64,000 bases of DNA from Atopsyche davidsoni (taxonomy: Eukaryota; Arthropoda; Insecta; Trichoptera; Hydrobiosidae): positions 7,440,001 through 7,504,000 of the forward strand of contig JAILWY010000023.1 in assembly GCA_022113835.1 (NCBI GenBank). The letters are read 5' to 3'. Within the stretch, counting starts at the first letter, position 1. Every line of letters begins with the position of its first letter. The notes beneath the pieces are model-generated. The model was given only the letters and a program-made list of their open reading frames with translations. It searched no databases and was not told the DNA's origin. The translations under genes were made by a program, and so were the position numbers. Positions 1 to 14,100 of this stretch are shown piece by piece.

Positions 1-857
1 TTTTCTTAATCTGCTATGAATAGAATAGCGAAGCTCACTGTCGGAATTTTTTTTGTCGACATGATAAACAATTTGTAGATAATGACAAATAAAATATAAC
101 CACAAGCCTCCTCAGACATACGGCGACGGCAGAGAATTTAACCGTAGCCCTCGCGTATGCCACAGTTCATCCTTGCTGCAACGAAGGAAACGATCACGAA
201 CGAAAAATAAAATAAGGTAAATAGTATGGTGCAGTCACTCGTGTCTCAATATGCAAAGAAGGTGTTCCTCGAACCAGAGTACGATAACGTTAATATTTTT
301 TATAAGTTATTTAAATATACAATAAGAATCTGTAGAATAACATTTGAGAATGAATTTGAAATTAAAACTCGTGGCTTATTTAAAAACTTCTATATTTTAT
401 TGGAAATAAAAAAACAACTTTAGGGCACTTCAGCCGGATAGAAAGTTAATTTATTTCACAAGAAAAACACTTCCGAAAAGTGTTTTATCTACTGGTACGA
501 AAATCCATAACAGTAATTCAGTTATCGAGCGCCACAGCCCAGTCCATAAGGAGCGGCGAGAATAACCAGCGACTGAGCTTACAGCACAGGACCGGCCGCG
601 AGAGCAGGTGAGGCTGAAATCATTTTTAGCCTCACCTGTTTTAAAATCCCGAATGGTATAAATTTGAACTATGAAAAAATATCATTATTATACTAATCTA
701 CATTCTGACCGTGATGGATAATAATAACACATTAGTATTTCTAGCAGATAAGCTTTCACCGTTTATAATTTTGACATGATAGTGTAAGTTTAGTGTGTTT
801 GGGAACTGGATTGCAATGTATTTATTCACGGAATAAAATGGCTACGCTTGATTGGCC

Positions 858-1033
858 TGGCGTGGAGCCTAGCACGGAGTGGAGCCTGGCGTGGAGTAGA
901 GCCTGGCGTGGAGTAGAGCCTGGCGTGGAGTGGAGCCTGGCGTGGAGTGGAGCCTGGCGTGGAGTGGAGCCTGGCGTGGAGTGGAGCCTGGCGTGGAGTG
1001 GAGCCTGGCGTGGAGTGGAGCCTGGCGTGGAGC
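858..1033. repeat. 17-bp GC-rich minisatellite, about 10 copies
   Basis: The unit GGAGTGGAGCCTGGCGT repeats in tandem about ten times. Early copies carry GTAGA in place of GTGGA and the first copy is more diverged. The unit has no stop codon in several frames and 17 is not a multiple of three, so overlapping frames stay open on both strands; these open frames are artefacts of the array. It is followed by a short GC-rich stretch with no repeat. Confidence 0.9.
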
Positions 1034-1759
1034 AGCCCCGCCCGGCCGCTCCCGAGCCGAGTTGGCCGCAACCCGCCCGGCAGTGTGCAAGCCGTGCCGA
1101 TCCGAAATGTACTATTTATATGTTTGCATAGCTCTAGTCTAGACGACCTGTCGTTTTCATTAGAATTTATTTCTACCGGCCACTAAGATGGTGCATTTTT
1201 CTATAATTATTTAATAAACTCAATTGTCACGCTAAAAATTAATATTAATATATGATATATTTAAAATAACTTCAATCGTGTTTCATAGACAAATACTTTA
1301 GTTACATGTGAAGTAGACAATATGCTATTAACATATTTTAACATTATAAATTTCTTCTGCTTTTATCGAAAAACAAAGTATTTTTATTGCGCAGTTTAAA
1401 AAAATAATTGATATGCTTACCTAGTTTTAAAAAAAACTTCATACTTAAAAAAAAATATATATATATAGTACAGTATTTCGAGGTAAATGACGAAATACGA
1501 TGCGTGTTCGGGCAGATTCTAAAGATATTCCCGAAGATGGTGAGTATCCGAGGTTTGCACGTCACTCCAATCTTGCAGCAACTTGCGGTTATGGCTCCCT
1601 CGAGGCCCACATTCGATGCAAATGGTCACCGAGCGTCGGCAGACTATTGTGATTCATTACCACGGAGGGTCCGGTGCGGGGGCTGAACTTCTCTAACATA
1701 TATTATACATGTTCTCGAAGTCGTATTCAAACATTTTACCTTTAAGGTAATAATATGAT

Positions 1760-1873
<114 letters not shown>

Positions 1874-2354
1874 AGTAAATTCCATCATCCGTGAATACAA
1901 ATAAAATTATATAAGTGAAAAATGTGGTAGAGATCGCGCATTACTGCTCTTGACACTACCGTGACATCGCGCCCAGCCGAGTGTTAGGATGCATTAAAAA
2001 AAAAAACGAAAAATTGTATAAATCCGTGAATTTTGCACAAAATGCTGTTGAAACAAGGAAAATAAACAGTTTGATCAGTAGGGTACCTCGTAAAGCGATC
2101 TCTAACTCAGATCTTCCTGGCAGAAGGCTGCGACTCAACTTAAATCTACGATCAGAAGATTAATAAATCCGAATGATCCTACTCAACAAGAGTCGGGGAT
2201 CGCAAGGCAAGGATAAACGGGTTAACGAGGAGATTCTAAAACGATTGTAGGCGACTGTGGCTGTATCCAGCTTGTTTGGTTTTTCTCCCAGTGTGTTTCT
2301 TCATACTTTTGATCCGTTTATAATTATTTCATTTATGAATTATTGCAGAATAAA

Positions 2355-2430
2355 AATAACGGATTCGAACCAGGGTCCTACGTTCGGTAAATAAGTATGC
2401 CAATAACTTGACGACGAGACGGCTTTCCGT
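2355..2430 (-). repeat. tRNA-derived SINE fragment
   Basis: Read on the minus strand, the sequence ends in CCTGGTTCGAATCC, a perfect RNA polymerase III B box as in a tRNA T arm. About 40 bases upstream is a degenerate A-box-like stretch (CAAGTTATTGGC). The acceptor stem does not pair, so this is not a working tRNA gene. A decayed SINE head fits best, but no tail or target duplication was identified. Confidence 0.35.
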
Positions 2431-4964
2431 GGTATGCCGTGAGTGGCGGCTGCCCCTGCAGTGCGGCAGGCCGCGCGGCTCCCCTCCCCGACGTGCCCGC
2501 GTACTCCGAGGTGGCCGAGTAGTACCGTCCGATGAGTACTAAGACCTTTTTCTAGTCGTTATTAAAATATTTAATTCCTTTTTTTAACAATTTATTTCTA
2601 GTCAACAATCAATATTTCATTTTTAACAGTTGTTTCCGCACTGTATATTTATTCTTTACTGACTAAAAGTACGTAACCGCATGTAAGAACAAACGATTAG
2701 CCGACACCGATTTTCCATACATATTTGGAGCAAGTAAGTATTTATACTGTTACAAATATGCTTGTGGCGAGTTTAATTTGATGGCGAGTTTTGAAGCGGC
2801 GTGTACAATCATACGTTAGAAAGAAAAAAGGACGCTCAGTGCATCAACACAACAATAAAGTCTGATTGTACTCCGGACCGGCTAGGACGCGGCAAGTCCA
2901 GGAGCGACATTGCTCCACGGAGAGTGCCGGCCGCCTTAATGGAGCACGTCCGCCTCTTTGTGAAATCTTATAAATTAAGATTATTTGCTGAAATAGCCTC
3001 CGCCCGAGAATTCATGAGAATCGGATATAAATATACACTAGCAAATATGTAGACACCCGCTATTTTTGGCAGTTCCGGACATCTCTACGCAGGCGCATAT
3101 TACTTTGATTTCACGATCCTCTCATCTATCGATAAGCATGTACTATACATTTTCTGAATGCGATGCAAGCCGACCAAATTTTTAATATTCATTCAATCAT
3201 CCGCAATGTAAAAAAAATCGAAAATGATTTTAAATAAAAAGAGACCGAGTTTTTAATCTTTTTTAGGACCCAACCTTTGTAAATATTTTTAGTTAATCTC
3301 TCTGCGAACGTGTTGTTGCCATGTCGGTCCATTAAAAGTTTACCGTATGAGCACCGCTACATTGTGTGAATAATTACTTAAAAATACATATTAATTATTA
3401 GTGTAGACATGTATTATGACACACTGAAGTTCATTTTATTATGGCATGGGTTATTTTAGTATGTTTGTCTACAATATATCGACTGCCATCGAAAATCAAT
3501 TTAATTTTTAACTCTCGTAGCAAAGCTGAGCTATTCAAATAGATAAACGATTTACCAATTTATTTTATTGATTTTAAATTTTTCTACTGTAAAATTAACA
3601 TTTGACACGTCGATATTTATATAGTAGAAATTATACAATTTTAGAGTACTTTTAATTTATTTACTGTTGAATTAAAAAAAAAAAAAAACATTTTTTTTGT
3701 ATCCCATTTATATACCATACTTATATTTTCCTCAATATTAACCTATTATCAAATTTATTTTAATTTATTAACACAAAATATGACACATCGAAAAAACAGG
3801 ATCAATAAAAAATATTTTTAAATAATTGATGGTATGTTAGATATTTTCTGTTTGATCCTTAGAAAAATGTATACATTTTGCACCACATGTCTGAGCGGGG
3901 AACATATAACCTCACTTAGAAAGAGTATTTACTACAATCTCGTAATAATAACCTCTTTTAAAATATTAATTTACAATAAACAAATCTCTCTCGCAGCCTT
4001 AATAATTAGTAAATATATATTTACCCTTTATTGTTATGGAAACGTAACAAAACAAATGTCAATGTTCGAAAAGAGTGTTTCCCCGTACTTGTTTGCACTT
4101 CAAGAGTGACAAATGTGTGTAATTAGCACCACCCAAGGAGTTATCCAATCTGTTTGTATATATGTTTGCTTTATTTCTATTGTTCGGGATAAATTCTTAT
4201 CCGTGTCCCGTTTACACAAGTTAGCTGTATTGAAAGATCACGACGGGCTATTTGGCTAATTGTAAATATTACGTACAATTGTTGGATGAAAAACATGAAA
4301 TGCTGAATTTACAAGAAGGGTTTCTCAAGGTTATACTGTAGGTATTATTAATATTAAGGCTTATGCAGAGGAGTTTCCGCGATCCCAGCCACAGGTGGCA
4401 ACTGTGTCATAACATAATTAATTCAAGGAAAACAACATTATTTATTGGTACTTTGCTGCCTACTTCTTTAAAAATTAGGTAATAACAAGCTGTTATATAT
4501 TTAATAATATATTTACATATGAGCGATCAACGATTTTAGGACATTTAAAATGGTTTCAAATAACAAACACAAAAAAGTATCACCTTTTATTTGAACAAGC
4601 ACAATATATATGTATAAACTATACACACACAGACATATATATATATAATATTTTTTTATTTGAATAATGGAATTATTATGCTAATTTAACCGAAATTTAA
4701 CATGGCGTGCGTAAATACCACGTACGCCCTCTAAATAAATTCAGCCCTGAATTGAATGTTGGAATATACATTTAACCCTTTCCACTCCAAGCATTTTTTT
4801 GTATGTTTCCACCAGCTCCCGTACAAAATTTGATATTAAGTAAGTAAACATAATTATTTTTTTTTATATTAAATAAAACGATTTTATTAACTTATTATTT
4901 TTTATTCTTATTTCTAATATAGTGTACAATATAGTTATCCTTGAAATCAATTTTTAAAATTAAT

Positions 4965-5553
4965 TTAAGTATGATATTTTTCGAAACATATTCCAGGATG
5001 GAGTGATGGTTTTGCCTCGCATGTTTTACAATAATACGAGGTTTCTTTTCTTCCACCTTTAATTTTTCTATTGGAACACACGGCACAATCTTTGTGCTTG
5101 CCATCTGAGTGCAAATATATAAAATGTGACGTCCCATCTAATCGTTGCTCTGTGTCAGCTGCGGACGAAATTTTACGAGATGAAATCGGAGCTCTAAAGT
5201 CTCCGATCAGCGCCATCAATAATTTTTGCCTGTAATGTTTATGACTCAGCGGTTTATTTCCATTTTTTATTGCACCTTTGTTATATAATATAAATGAATT
5301 TATAATAGAGACTTCCAGTCCCCAAAAAAAAAATGTTTTCTCCACCATCTGAGAGTCTTTCTTATAAAACAGTACGACGAAGCATAAATTTATTGTAATT
5401 TACAATAACCGTCGGTTTTTTCACTTCTATCAGTAAGTTCTGTTTGGGTTTATAACTGCGAATATTTCCTCGTTTTCCCCTTGCAGGTTTTCTTTGCACG
5501 AAAGCAACTGTTTTGTTTTGTCGCCGCCCGCTAGCCATCCTGGAACACACCAT
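4965..5553 (-). pseudogene. piggyBac-like transposase remnant (C-terminal part)
   Basis: Two minus-strand frames (5362-5553 and 4965-5348) read in order as the end of a piggyBac transposase. The first carries the 'KKPTVIVNYNKFM' block that normally precedes the GGVD motif. The second carries 'VEKTFFFWGLEVSIINSFILYN' type sequence, split here as VEKTFFFWGLE then SIINSFILYN, followed by a Cys/His ribbon (C..C, YYCKTC, H..C..KYHT). Residues just after YNKFM are missing and the frame shifts near 5350-5380. The N-terminal half with the catalytic aspartates is absent, so it is dead. Confidence 0.85.
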
Positions 5554-5706
5554 TTTTTGTTCACGTCAGGTAGTAATACGAAGGGTCCCAACGTTCTAAA
5601 ATGCTTACACAGTTTGTCAAATAGTATGTATTTCGTATATGTTTCAACAGAAAATAAAAAAAAAAATTGCCTGAAAAAAAATCAAACCACAATCAATTTC
5701 AGGTCC

Positions 5707-5771
5707 AATGTCGAGTGACACTCGACATTGGAGTTGGTGGAAACCTGCAATGTCGAGTGACACTCGACATT
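5707..5771. repeat. Paired 23-bp palindromes at the 5' end of piggyBac-like element A
   Basis: Two identical copies (5707-5729 and 5749-5771) of AATGTCGAGTG, one central base, then its complement CACTCGACATT. The start-to-start spacing is 42 bases. Each copy has GGAG beside it on the plus strand, so the terminal repeat runs into the first palindrome. Their place at the transposase-proximal 5' end suggests binding sites for the transposase; that role is an inference. Confidence 0.9.
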
Positions 5772-7470
5772 GGAGTGGAAAGGGTTAACAAACACATGGA
5801 GCAATGCCTGGGGGTTGACAACATATTTACAAACATAACGCGGGAGCTGCAGAATATCAATACTGCCTACAGTAATAAATCATAACTTTACAAAAATATG
5901 CGAATACAATTGATTGTCTAAATGTGAGGATCCTTAACGAATAAACAAACATATTTTCGAATATATTCGAACTTTTAATACATATCTTTTTATTCCTTTA
6001 AAATAGTATTCTCGCCAGAAATATGTTCCTTAAAAGTATATAGTATCCAAAGATGACTGTTTCTGAGACTGCGTTCGAACGAAGTGTTTTCCCGCTATTT
6101 TACATTTTCACAAAAATATTTAAATAAAGTTCTCACGAGCCCTTTAACGAATTGATAAAAATCGATTGCTCATTATTTTGTAGTAGCAAAAACGTAGCGA
6201 TGCTCGAGCTATAGAAAACCGTAGCAAATAAATTTGTCTCAAGAAATTTTGAAGGCACAAAAACATCCAGTCATATTGATTTCATGGAAGAGTTGCAGTG
6301 GAAGTCACTCGTTAGGACGTCACTCAAGACGAGTCGAGTCTTCTGCGTGCCGTTAGCGTGTTTTGCACACACCCGGAGAAGGAAAACATGGAACATTCGC
6401 CACGGCCGATAAAACAACAACAATGACGCTCTGTTCCTAACCGCCGGAAAATTGTACGATTCCGGGTCTTTTGTGCGTTTAGCGCTATAATTTACGCCCA
6501 AGGAGCTATATAGTTAGAAATAAAACTATCATTCCAACATATCAGTATGGTTATTTAAGCTGAATTACATTGAGCGGGTGATGTGAACGTTGATAGTTTC
6601 TTCTTCGGTGTAACAATTGACGTATAAACTTATATTAACGTGCGTTTTAATTAAAATACACCCTGTTCATCTCGAATGAATTATCATTTCCCTTTTTTTT
6701 TTACATGTACGAGGAACTATTTGATCTGAAATATTTGAACGACTACGCAATATGACGACGTTCCTGATATGGTATATAACGATTGATCGATTCTGCGGTA
6801 CGGTGACTCACACCCGACGTGTTACATGGTGAGCAATTAACTACTTTAAATCATTCCATTGTAATCTAGAGCCGCCACGCGCATTCTGCGGTTTAACAAT
6901 ACCGAGATATGTACGCAAGCCCGAGAGTAAACACTGAAACGCGAGATTTTCAGAGATGCAGTGCAAAGTCATCTCGCTAACTGTCGATCGAATCGCGGGA
7001 GTGCAAATATATATAATAAGTAATCCGTGTAACTAAACATCTTTGTGACAAATAATTGAATGGCTGCCATTCATTACACATAACGAATATTATTTTTAAA
7101 AAATCCTACGTACATTGTAATTTGAAGTACACGGTTACAAAAAGAACAGTGCTGTGATAATAAAACAGCAAAAATTACTTCCTTGGCGTTAGGTTCGACC
7201 GCTACTAAAAGTAAGCTTCAAAGCTTGATTTTTAGAGCAGCTGCAGAATATATGCAGAGAAGACAAACGAACTGTGAGTAAGCAGTGGCATTAGGTAAAA
7301 GAAGACAAACCGCATCGATGTTAAGTTTCCACCGTGGAGTGTTTGCGGGGCGGTGAGTCACGCCGCGAGTCTCTCGGCTGAGGCTATTTCCGACCGCCCG
7401 GCGAGGGATTCCGCAGAGGTGTGCCGCCCGCCCAACTTTATCAATGAATAGAGAAGATTCCGTCCCATCC

Positions 7471-7505
7471 GGGTCTCCGGGTCTCCGGGTCTCCGGGTCT
7501 CCGGG
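7471..7505. repeat. 8-bp tandem repeat GGGTCTCC
   Basis: Four perfect copies of GGGTCTCC plus a partial fifth, inside a GC-rich patch. Its complement GGAGACCC is one base from GGAGCCCC, a unit of the array at 16141. Confidence 0.9.
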
Positions 7506-10500
7506 CGCGGCGTCCTCGAGACCTGCACTGCAGCGGGGGACTGTCCGTAGTCAAGGAAAACGCTCGCACTCTCGCACACCAAAACAAAGCATTGGCGGAA
7601 GATTATTTTCAAATCCACCACTATGGTTTATTGTTTATTGACCCTTATTTATTTTTACCCACAATTTTTCTATGGTTATCGCTTACTATATACAACGTAA
7701 TGTTACGATATTTATTTAATTCATACAAAGATCTACATGTCATTATTATAAATTTTATCGAATTAAAAATATCTCTTAAAATTAAAATATAAACATAAAA
7801 CTATGGTTAGTAAAAAAATTGGTATATTGGAGCAATAAACACTCTACATAGCGTTGACGTATCTAATAAATATAAATTAAACTTTATTAATTAATATGCA
7901 AATGAATAAATGGTACAATGTTTGTCGTGAAAATGTTCACATCGAATCAAAACTCTACAATGAATTTGAGAAGTATGACGCAGTTTTGTGGATGCGTTTT
8001 GAGTCGCAGAGTTTACAGCCACAGCGAGAGCGTACATATGAGATTGTTGCATCACCACTAGTTGAGATTGTGAACGTGCCGTGTTATGAGACTGCTGAAA
8101 AGTGCTAGAAATATGGATTCCAAGGATATCCAGATGATGTATAATATGAGAGCATAGCATGAGAGCCAGAATAGTGATTCGATACTGATCAACAGCGGAT
8201 ATCGATATATGCGAGTGCGTACATAACTCTGTACGGGACCTACATCCTGCCCCCCTGTTGAATCGTAAATAATTGTAATATAATTAGGCCTGGGGAGGTG
8301 TCAGGCGGCGGGAGCACTTTGGCCAGCGCTATTGAGTGAGTGACGTCTATTTCGGGAATGGACGCCGGCGCCTTCCACTTTATCTAATTGCTGGCCGCGG
8401 ATTAGTCGGCGGCCGATGAGATGCCGCGTGCGGTCACGCTCCCGGCTGCGCGCACCTCGCGTGCCACTCGAGGCAATATATTATATAGTAGCCAGATATA
8501 GGAAAATCTTATTCTATGTGTGAAAAAACCTACTAAACACAAAAAATATATATTAAAACACTTGTACGCATTCATAATTAGATAAATGCATGGCGACCGT
8601 GAACAAGTACAGACATACGCGTTGGTCGGTTTTATTATCTGTGAGTAACAAACTATTCACTGTGGCTAGATTTGATGGGCTCTTCTCACCCAGAGGACGG
8701 CCGTGCGTAGGCGGCTACTTTGTACGATTTCAATAACGACTTGGTTGCTTTTGTACTCACATTATTTATTTAGCCTTATATATCTCGTTTAATTAGATCA
8801 TTGATTAATAATATTATAAATAAATAAAAAAAACCTCTGACAACTTGAAGATTTATAAATTATTAATTTCGCAAACGTAGCTATACTCATACTTGACAAT
8901 CCCGCTTTATCGGTAAGAAACAAAAAAAAAGCTTCGTATCGCAACGCAAACAAATCTTCTCGTGAACGAATATTCGCGTTGGTCTGTTGGAAACCTAAAT
9001 ACGATTAACTGTGTAGTTTAAACCGCAAGCGTGTGTTGCGTTTTCTCGCAAGATAATAAAAAAAATTGCAGTTTCACTGGTTCATTTCAGTCGGCAAATC
9101 AGTAAAATAATATTTACTAATTCCTACAATTAAAAGTAATACATAAACACGTTTTCCTAAAATATAATTTTGAAATAATTTAAATTAAAACCATCGATAA
9201 TATCAGTCATTTGAATGAACTGTAAACAAAAATGATATTATAAATTATTATTATCGTGAGCGTCACTAGGAATGACCCGGCACCGTGAATCCCCGCAACC
9301 CGGCGGAAGCACTATGTGGTGAGGACACTACTTAAGCAATACTATTTTTTTTCTCGTCGTTTCATGTGAAAATCGATTAACTTAATTATTTTGAATTAGA
9401 TAGATTAATATTTTACGTTAATTAAAAAAAAAACATTAACTTATAAATAGAAGTAACGTGCTGTGGCTTTGGCAGAAAAATGGTCTCGATTGCCATTTTT
9501 TTGAGTTCTCATGAGTTTTTTTGTATTAATATTGTTTTATACATTTTGATACTGTTTTAAAATACGTATTTATTCAATAAAGCAAGCAAAGTGATAAAGT
9601 CTGATAAATATATAATATTCGATACGTTGTTGTTAGTTTTATAAAAATAAGTTTTTAAAGTTGTAAACTATTCTTAGGAAGGAGTAACTAGAGTATAATG
9701 TAGGCCTTTGGAATGGGTGCAGTGACGGTATTCTGATGATATTTAATTTATTTGACGGTAATGTTTTTTCAAGAGTCAAGATAACTGTAACGCGCATGAA
9801 ACATTGAATGCCGTCATGAATGAACAAATGCCGTCATCAGCACAACGTGCGGACCCTATTCCGAAGATTATTAACATTAATTATTTAGCCATGATAGAAA
9901 TGAGAGAAAAAAAACTAGCTGTATGCGATGATATAACAAATGCCGGAGGCGAAAAAACAAACTTCAGGCAAATACACAATACATCTTTACTCTTGACCTC
10001 CCGGGAAATAACATCACCACATTAGTACGGACAGGAGAGGGATGTACAATAAAATAACCGAATCAATATGTAATAATGTCTGCATCCCCAGCTTCCAACC
10101 GGTCTGCTTATTTTTGGTATATCTGGGTAAATTCTGGTGAATGAAGTATATCCGTAAGGTTATTTACGTATTGTTCGTCGACTCCACTACACCTGCGATA
10201 CGTATTAGATACGAGTCAAAGTTTGGCGTAAGCGGACAGCGCAGGCATCGTGCCGTGTCCAACTTAGGTCTTTGTTTCTGAATAAGTGAGTAACTTGAAT
10301 TAGTTAGTCCAAAGTTTTCGATCGCCGAGCGGCACAACGTGACACCGCGGAGCTATTAGTTAGTAGCCGCTTACACGGGAAAACTCACGACACTGGCGCT
10401 TTCGGAATGGGCGTCATCGAAATTCGGGCAAACGTCCCGCGCGCGATATACTAAGGAAACCGGAAAACTAAAAAAAAACCGCATTCGAATTTAATTAATG

Positions 10501-11161
10501 GGAATTTGAAGTTAATAGATTGATAAGGCGTTTTTTTGTGTGTATTTACTAGTAACGTGCATTCCATTGAATGGCGGATAAGTAGACAAGGAAAAAAAAC
10601 ACATAGGTGAACGCGGCTGTACTAAAATATATATACATATTTTTTTTTATAAATTACAAAAATATATTCTTGTAATTTTAAGTCTTCTATACATTTATGA
10701 AAATTCAATCAAAAGTCATAGCGTTTACTAAATATATTCCACCGTCTTTACTAAAACGAATCTCATAAATACTTTTAGTGCGCTGCCACGCCATGTATTT
10801 TAATGTTAACGACAGAGTGGCATGCGCTCGTACAGTTGACATACGATGCTTTCCACTGTCGCCGAGAATCTCACCCTTCGTTTATCAGACCGGTAAAAGC
10901 GCACCGCCAAAGTGTGCACAGCTTTCAATAAGCAATCAATCAACCATCGAGTGGGTCAAATGCACTCCTGTTCTTGTGAAATATATACATAATCCATTCA
11001 TGATATCCCGAACGTAAGACATAAATTATTAAAGAATTTTGAGGTTGACGTTTGCGTGGTTGAAGTGAAACAAAAACGACCTCTATTATTTTTCTTCTAA
11101 ATTTACATAGTGAGTATTTATCCTACCGGAAGAGGGATTACTTAAATTTAGAACACACTGC

Positions 11162-11187
11162 GGGAGGGGGGAGGGGAGGGGAAGGGG
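11162..11187 (+). other. G-rich purine tract, quadruplex candidate
   Basis: A purine-only run with five blocks of three or more G separated by one or two A. It meets the usual pattern for an intramolecular G-quadruplex on the plus strand. No gene is near it. Confidence 0.6.
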
Positions 11188-14100
11188 GTTGTATTCGTGG
11201 CCTGTACGTTCTAAGCATTTCCATGTAAACTCGACAGTTATATTTCAGCGCCAGCCGAAAAACGCGTTCTGCGGAAAAATTACCAAACAGTTTATTTTTT
11301 AAATTAAGAATGTAGCGTTCGGTGGGTTTTTTGAGAACACAGGCATTTTCAACTGCCAAATAATTTTAAAATTTCCAACATATATTTACAAATTATGAAT
11401 TACCCAGGTAACTTTAAAACTGGTCCCGCATTGCCACCATGATAAGCAGATAAGGATGGCCTGCAATAAAGTAAGGATTTTAATATGGACTTGAGGGAAG
11501 GTAAAGAAAAAATTTCGTAATATTTAATTGCGTTTCGTTTGGAAATACACACGCAATGATACCGAAATTTTACCCATCCTATAAGTAAAAATCACAAATA
11601 TACGTACATATTTTTGGATAAGTGCAAAAGTCATTTTGAGAATCATTCCGTTTATCGAATACTTACGTTACATTATACATTTGACAGCAGTGCTATTTAC
11701 GCTGCTTATAACTTTGATTTTTATATTTAAATGCTTGTGTTATCATTTATTGAGCCTATTAAATATAATTGGTAATGACACGATAAGTAACAACATAATA
11801 ATATCATGAAAAAAATTACAATAACTCTTTTTCTTCCGTCTTTGTATTAAATAAATGCACGCTAAAAAAAATAATAAAAAACGAGTTCCTGTTCTGGTTT
11901 TCCCCTGACGTTGTTGTGGATCATTGGACATAGAAAAAGTCAAGTGCTATAATACAATCAGTCGGGGAAACACATTGGGTTCCGGTATAAAAAAGCTATT
12001 CTATAGGTATGACTTGCTAATAAACATAAAAATAAATCGTATGAACCATGAGAAAAATGTATATTAATAGCTATAAATAAAGAAACGTAAATTGTATTTT
12101 CATCGTGTTCATAGTTACCATAATGCAAATAATTATTCTGTTGGATGATTCCTAAGTCAGAAAAAAGCTCATTGAGGTCATTGCGAATTTGTTTTGAGAC
12201 AGATTAAAAAAAAATAAGTTACAATTATATTCATATAAACCTGGAGTACAATACATCGATGTATTATTCAAAATAACTTTGTTTTTTCCACGCAAATCGT
12301 GCGTTTTTATCAAACCTAATACTAATTGGCACAGATCAAACCGACCAAAACACAAAAGACAAAGAATTATCTACAACGACAAAAAAAATCACTACAATAT
12401 GTCAAATAAAGATTTTTTTTTTTACGCAGTTTATTTGTAGAAATATATGTTAAGTATTTTATTATACTTTTTTTAGTATCATATGTTTATATTTGGATTG
12501 GACAAATTACCCCAGTGATGAAGCTATGTTTTGCGCACTCGGGCGGAGTCTGCCGCGGCTCGCCTGGCCGGCTACGGAAAGGGGTCGCGTATTTGGCAAT
12601 ACCATTGGTAAGACCTATTTTATAAAACGAATAATAAATTGACACGAACTGTAGAATATGAAGCCCGCTTTGATATCTATCCATTTAAGAAGAGGGTTTG
12701 ACCGATTTGTAAGGTTTTTAAATTTTCCACAATATATCTTTCCTAGGTTGTAGTTTTCGAAATGACAATAATGCAATCACAGATCGTACCTCCCAGCTCA
12801 GGTTTACCGTAGAATAAAACACTTGATAATATTACGATAGAAGTCAGACAATTGAAATTTAATTTACATTCAATAGTATGCAATCCACCAAGCGCCTAAT
12901 AGGAATGTAAGGAAACTGTTCTCTCGCCGTGCTCATTGTGAGGGCGAATTGACACAGAGGACAGCTCTGGTCACATAAGACATCTCAATAGAGCAGCATC
13001 AAGATGATGCGGATTCTCGGTACTGATCATTAATTCAAGCTGCTTCAAATGCGTCACTTCGTTATAGTATTCTAAAGAGCGTAATTGTATTAAATAGTTA
13101 CATATATCATCCTTTCTTCACATCCTTCAATAATTTTATTTTTTGTATGTTTTGATTGGTATTGCACATCGTGTAAAATTAAATTTAAGTAAGTTTCAAT
13201 AACCGAAATAATACACAATGTGATAGTGTATTCAGTTATAGTTTTCAAGTCACGATTCATTGAAAATATGGTTTTTGGAGATCCCTGTGTACTTTAAATG
13301 TATTAACAGTATAATTATTGACTACAAAACTTTTCCAATACTCTGCTATTCGACAATACGCACTTAAAATCAACATATCAGAAGACAACAGCAAAACATA
13401 CAGATCTTTTTAGAGAAGTGTTTTTTTCAGTTGTGCTATAAATTTTTAATTAATTTGTGTGCGTAATAACTATGTGCGTTAAATATTACAGGAGAAGCAA
13501 TTACACCGAGTGACAACGCCTGCGGTCAATCAGCATCGAACGCTGTTCAGTAAAGAGAACCGCTAACTCTCTCGTGTAAATCGAACGATCTCATCGCATG
13601 CTTCAAAATAACAGCAAATATTGAGAAATTTAATTTATGAATTATTTACTTGCGTTCCGCTGGTATTCTCGCAGGGAGACAATCCAAGTGGCGACTTGCT
13701 CAGTGCACGCAAAGAGAAGCATCCGCCAGCGCCTCGGCCCCTCGTGCTGCCGAGGGCGCGATGGTAACGCGATTCACCGAACGAAACCAACACTAGAATC
13801 TAACTTGAGACGTCCTGTTGATTTTCAATCTAAGAATTCAGATAAATCGTGGCGTGCCTGTTTTTTCAATAGTCAATACTCATCGCTTATTCGTTCGAGC
13901 ATCTGAAGTGTCACTGCATGCGTGCAGCACCCAGCGAACTCGGACAACCTGGACGTGGTATTTATCAATGCGACCCTATTATACTTTCTTTTTATATTAG
14001 AAATAACTACTTTTTCTGCATTTGCTTTTATTTTATTTACTACTGCATCTTGTAGCGAAAAAAAAGAAGGGTCGAGACTAATTACGCGAAATACAATGAT

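Larger units (their letters stand above)
4776..5784 (-). mobile_element. piggyBac-like element A, internally deleted
   Basis: The ends are inverted: 15 bases CCCTTTCCACTCCAA at the left and the exact complement at the right, flanked on both sides by TTAA (4772-4775 and 5785-5788). TTAA duplication and CCC-starting ends are the hallmark of the piggyBac superfamily. At about 1.0 kb it is well under half the size of a complete element. It keeps only a C-terminal transposase remnant on the minus strand. Its 5' end, at the right in this window, carries two copies of a palindrome. Sharp ends and intact TTAA suggest a fairly recent insertion. Confidence 0.9.

Noticed and set aside
858..1033. CRISPR-like repeat array
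   Set aside because: There are no spacers; units are directly adjacent, so it is a minisatellite in eukaryotic DNA.
2355..2430. Functional tRNA gene
   Set aside because: The B box is perfect but the acceptor stem does not pair and the A box is degenerate; better as a SINE fragment.
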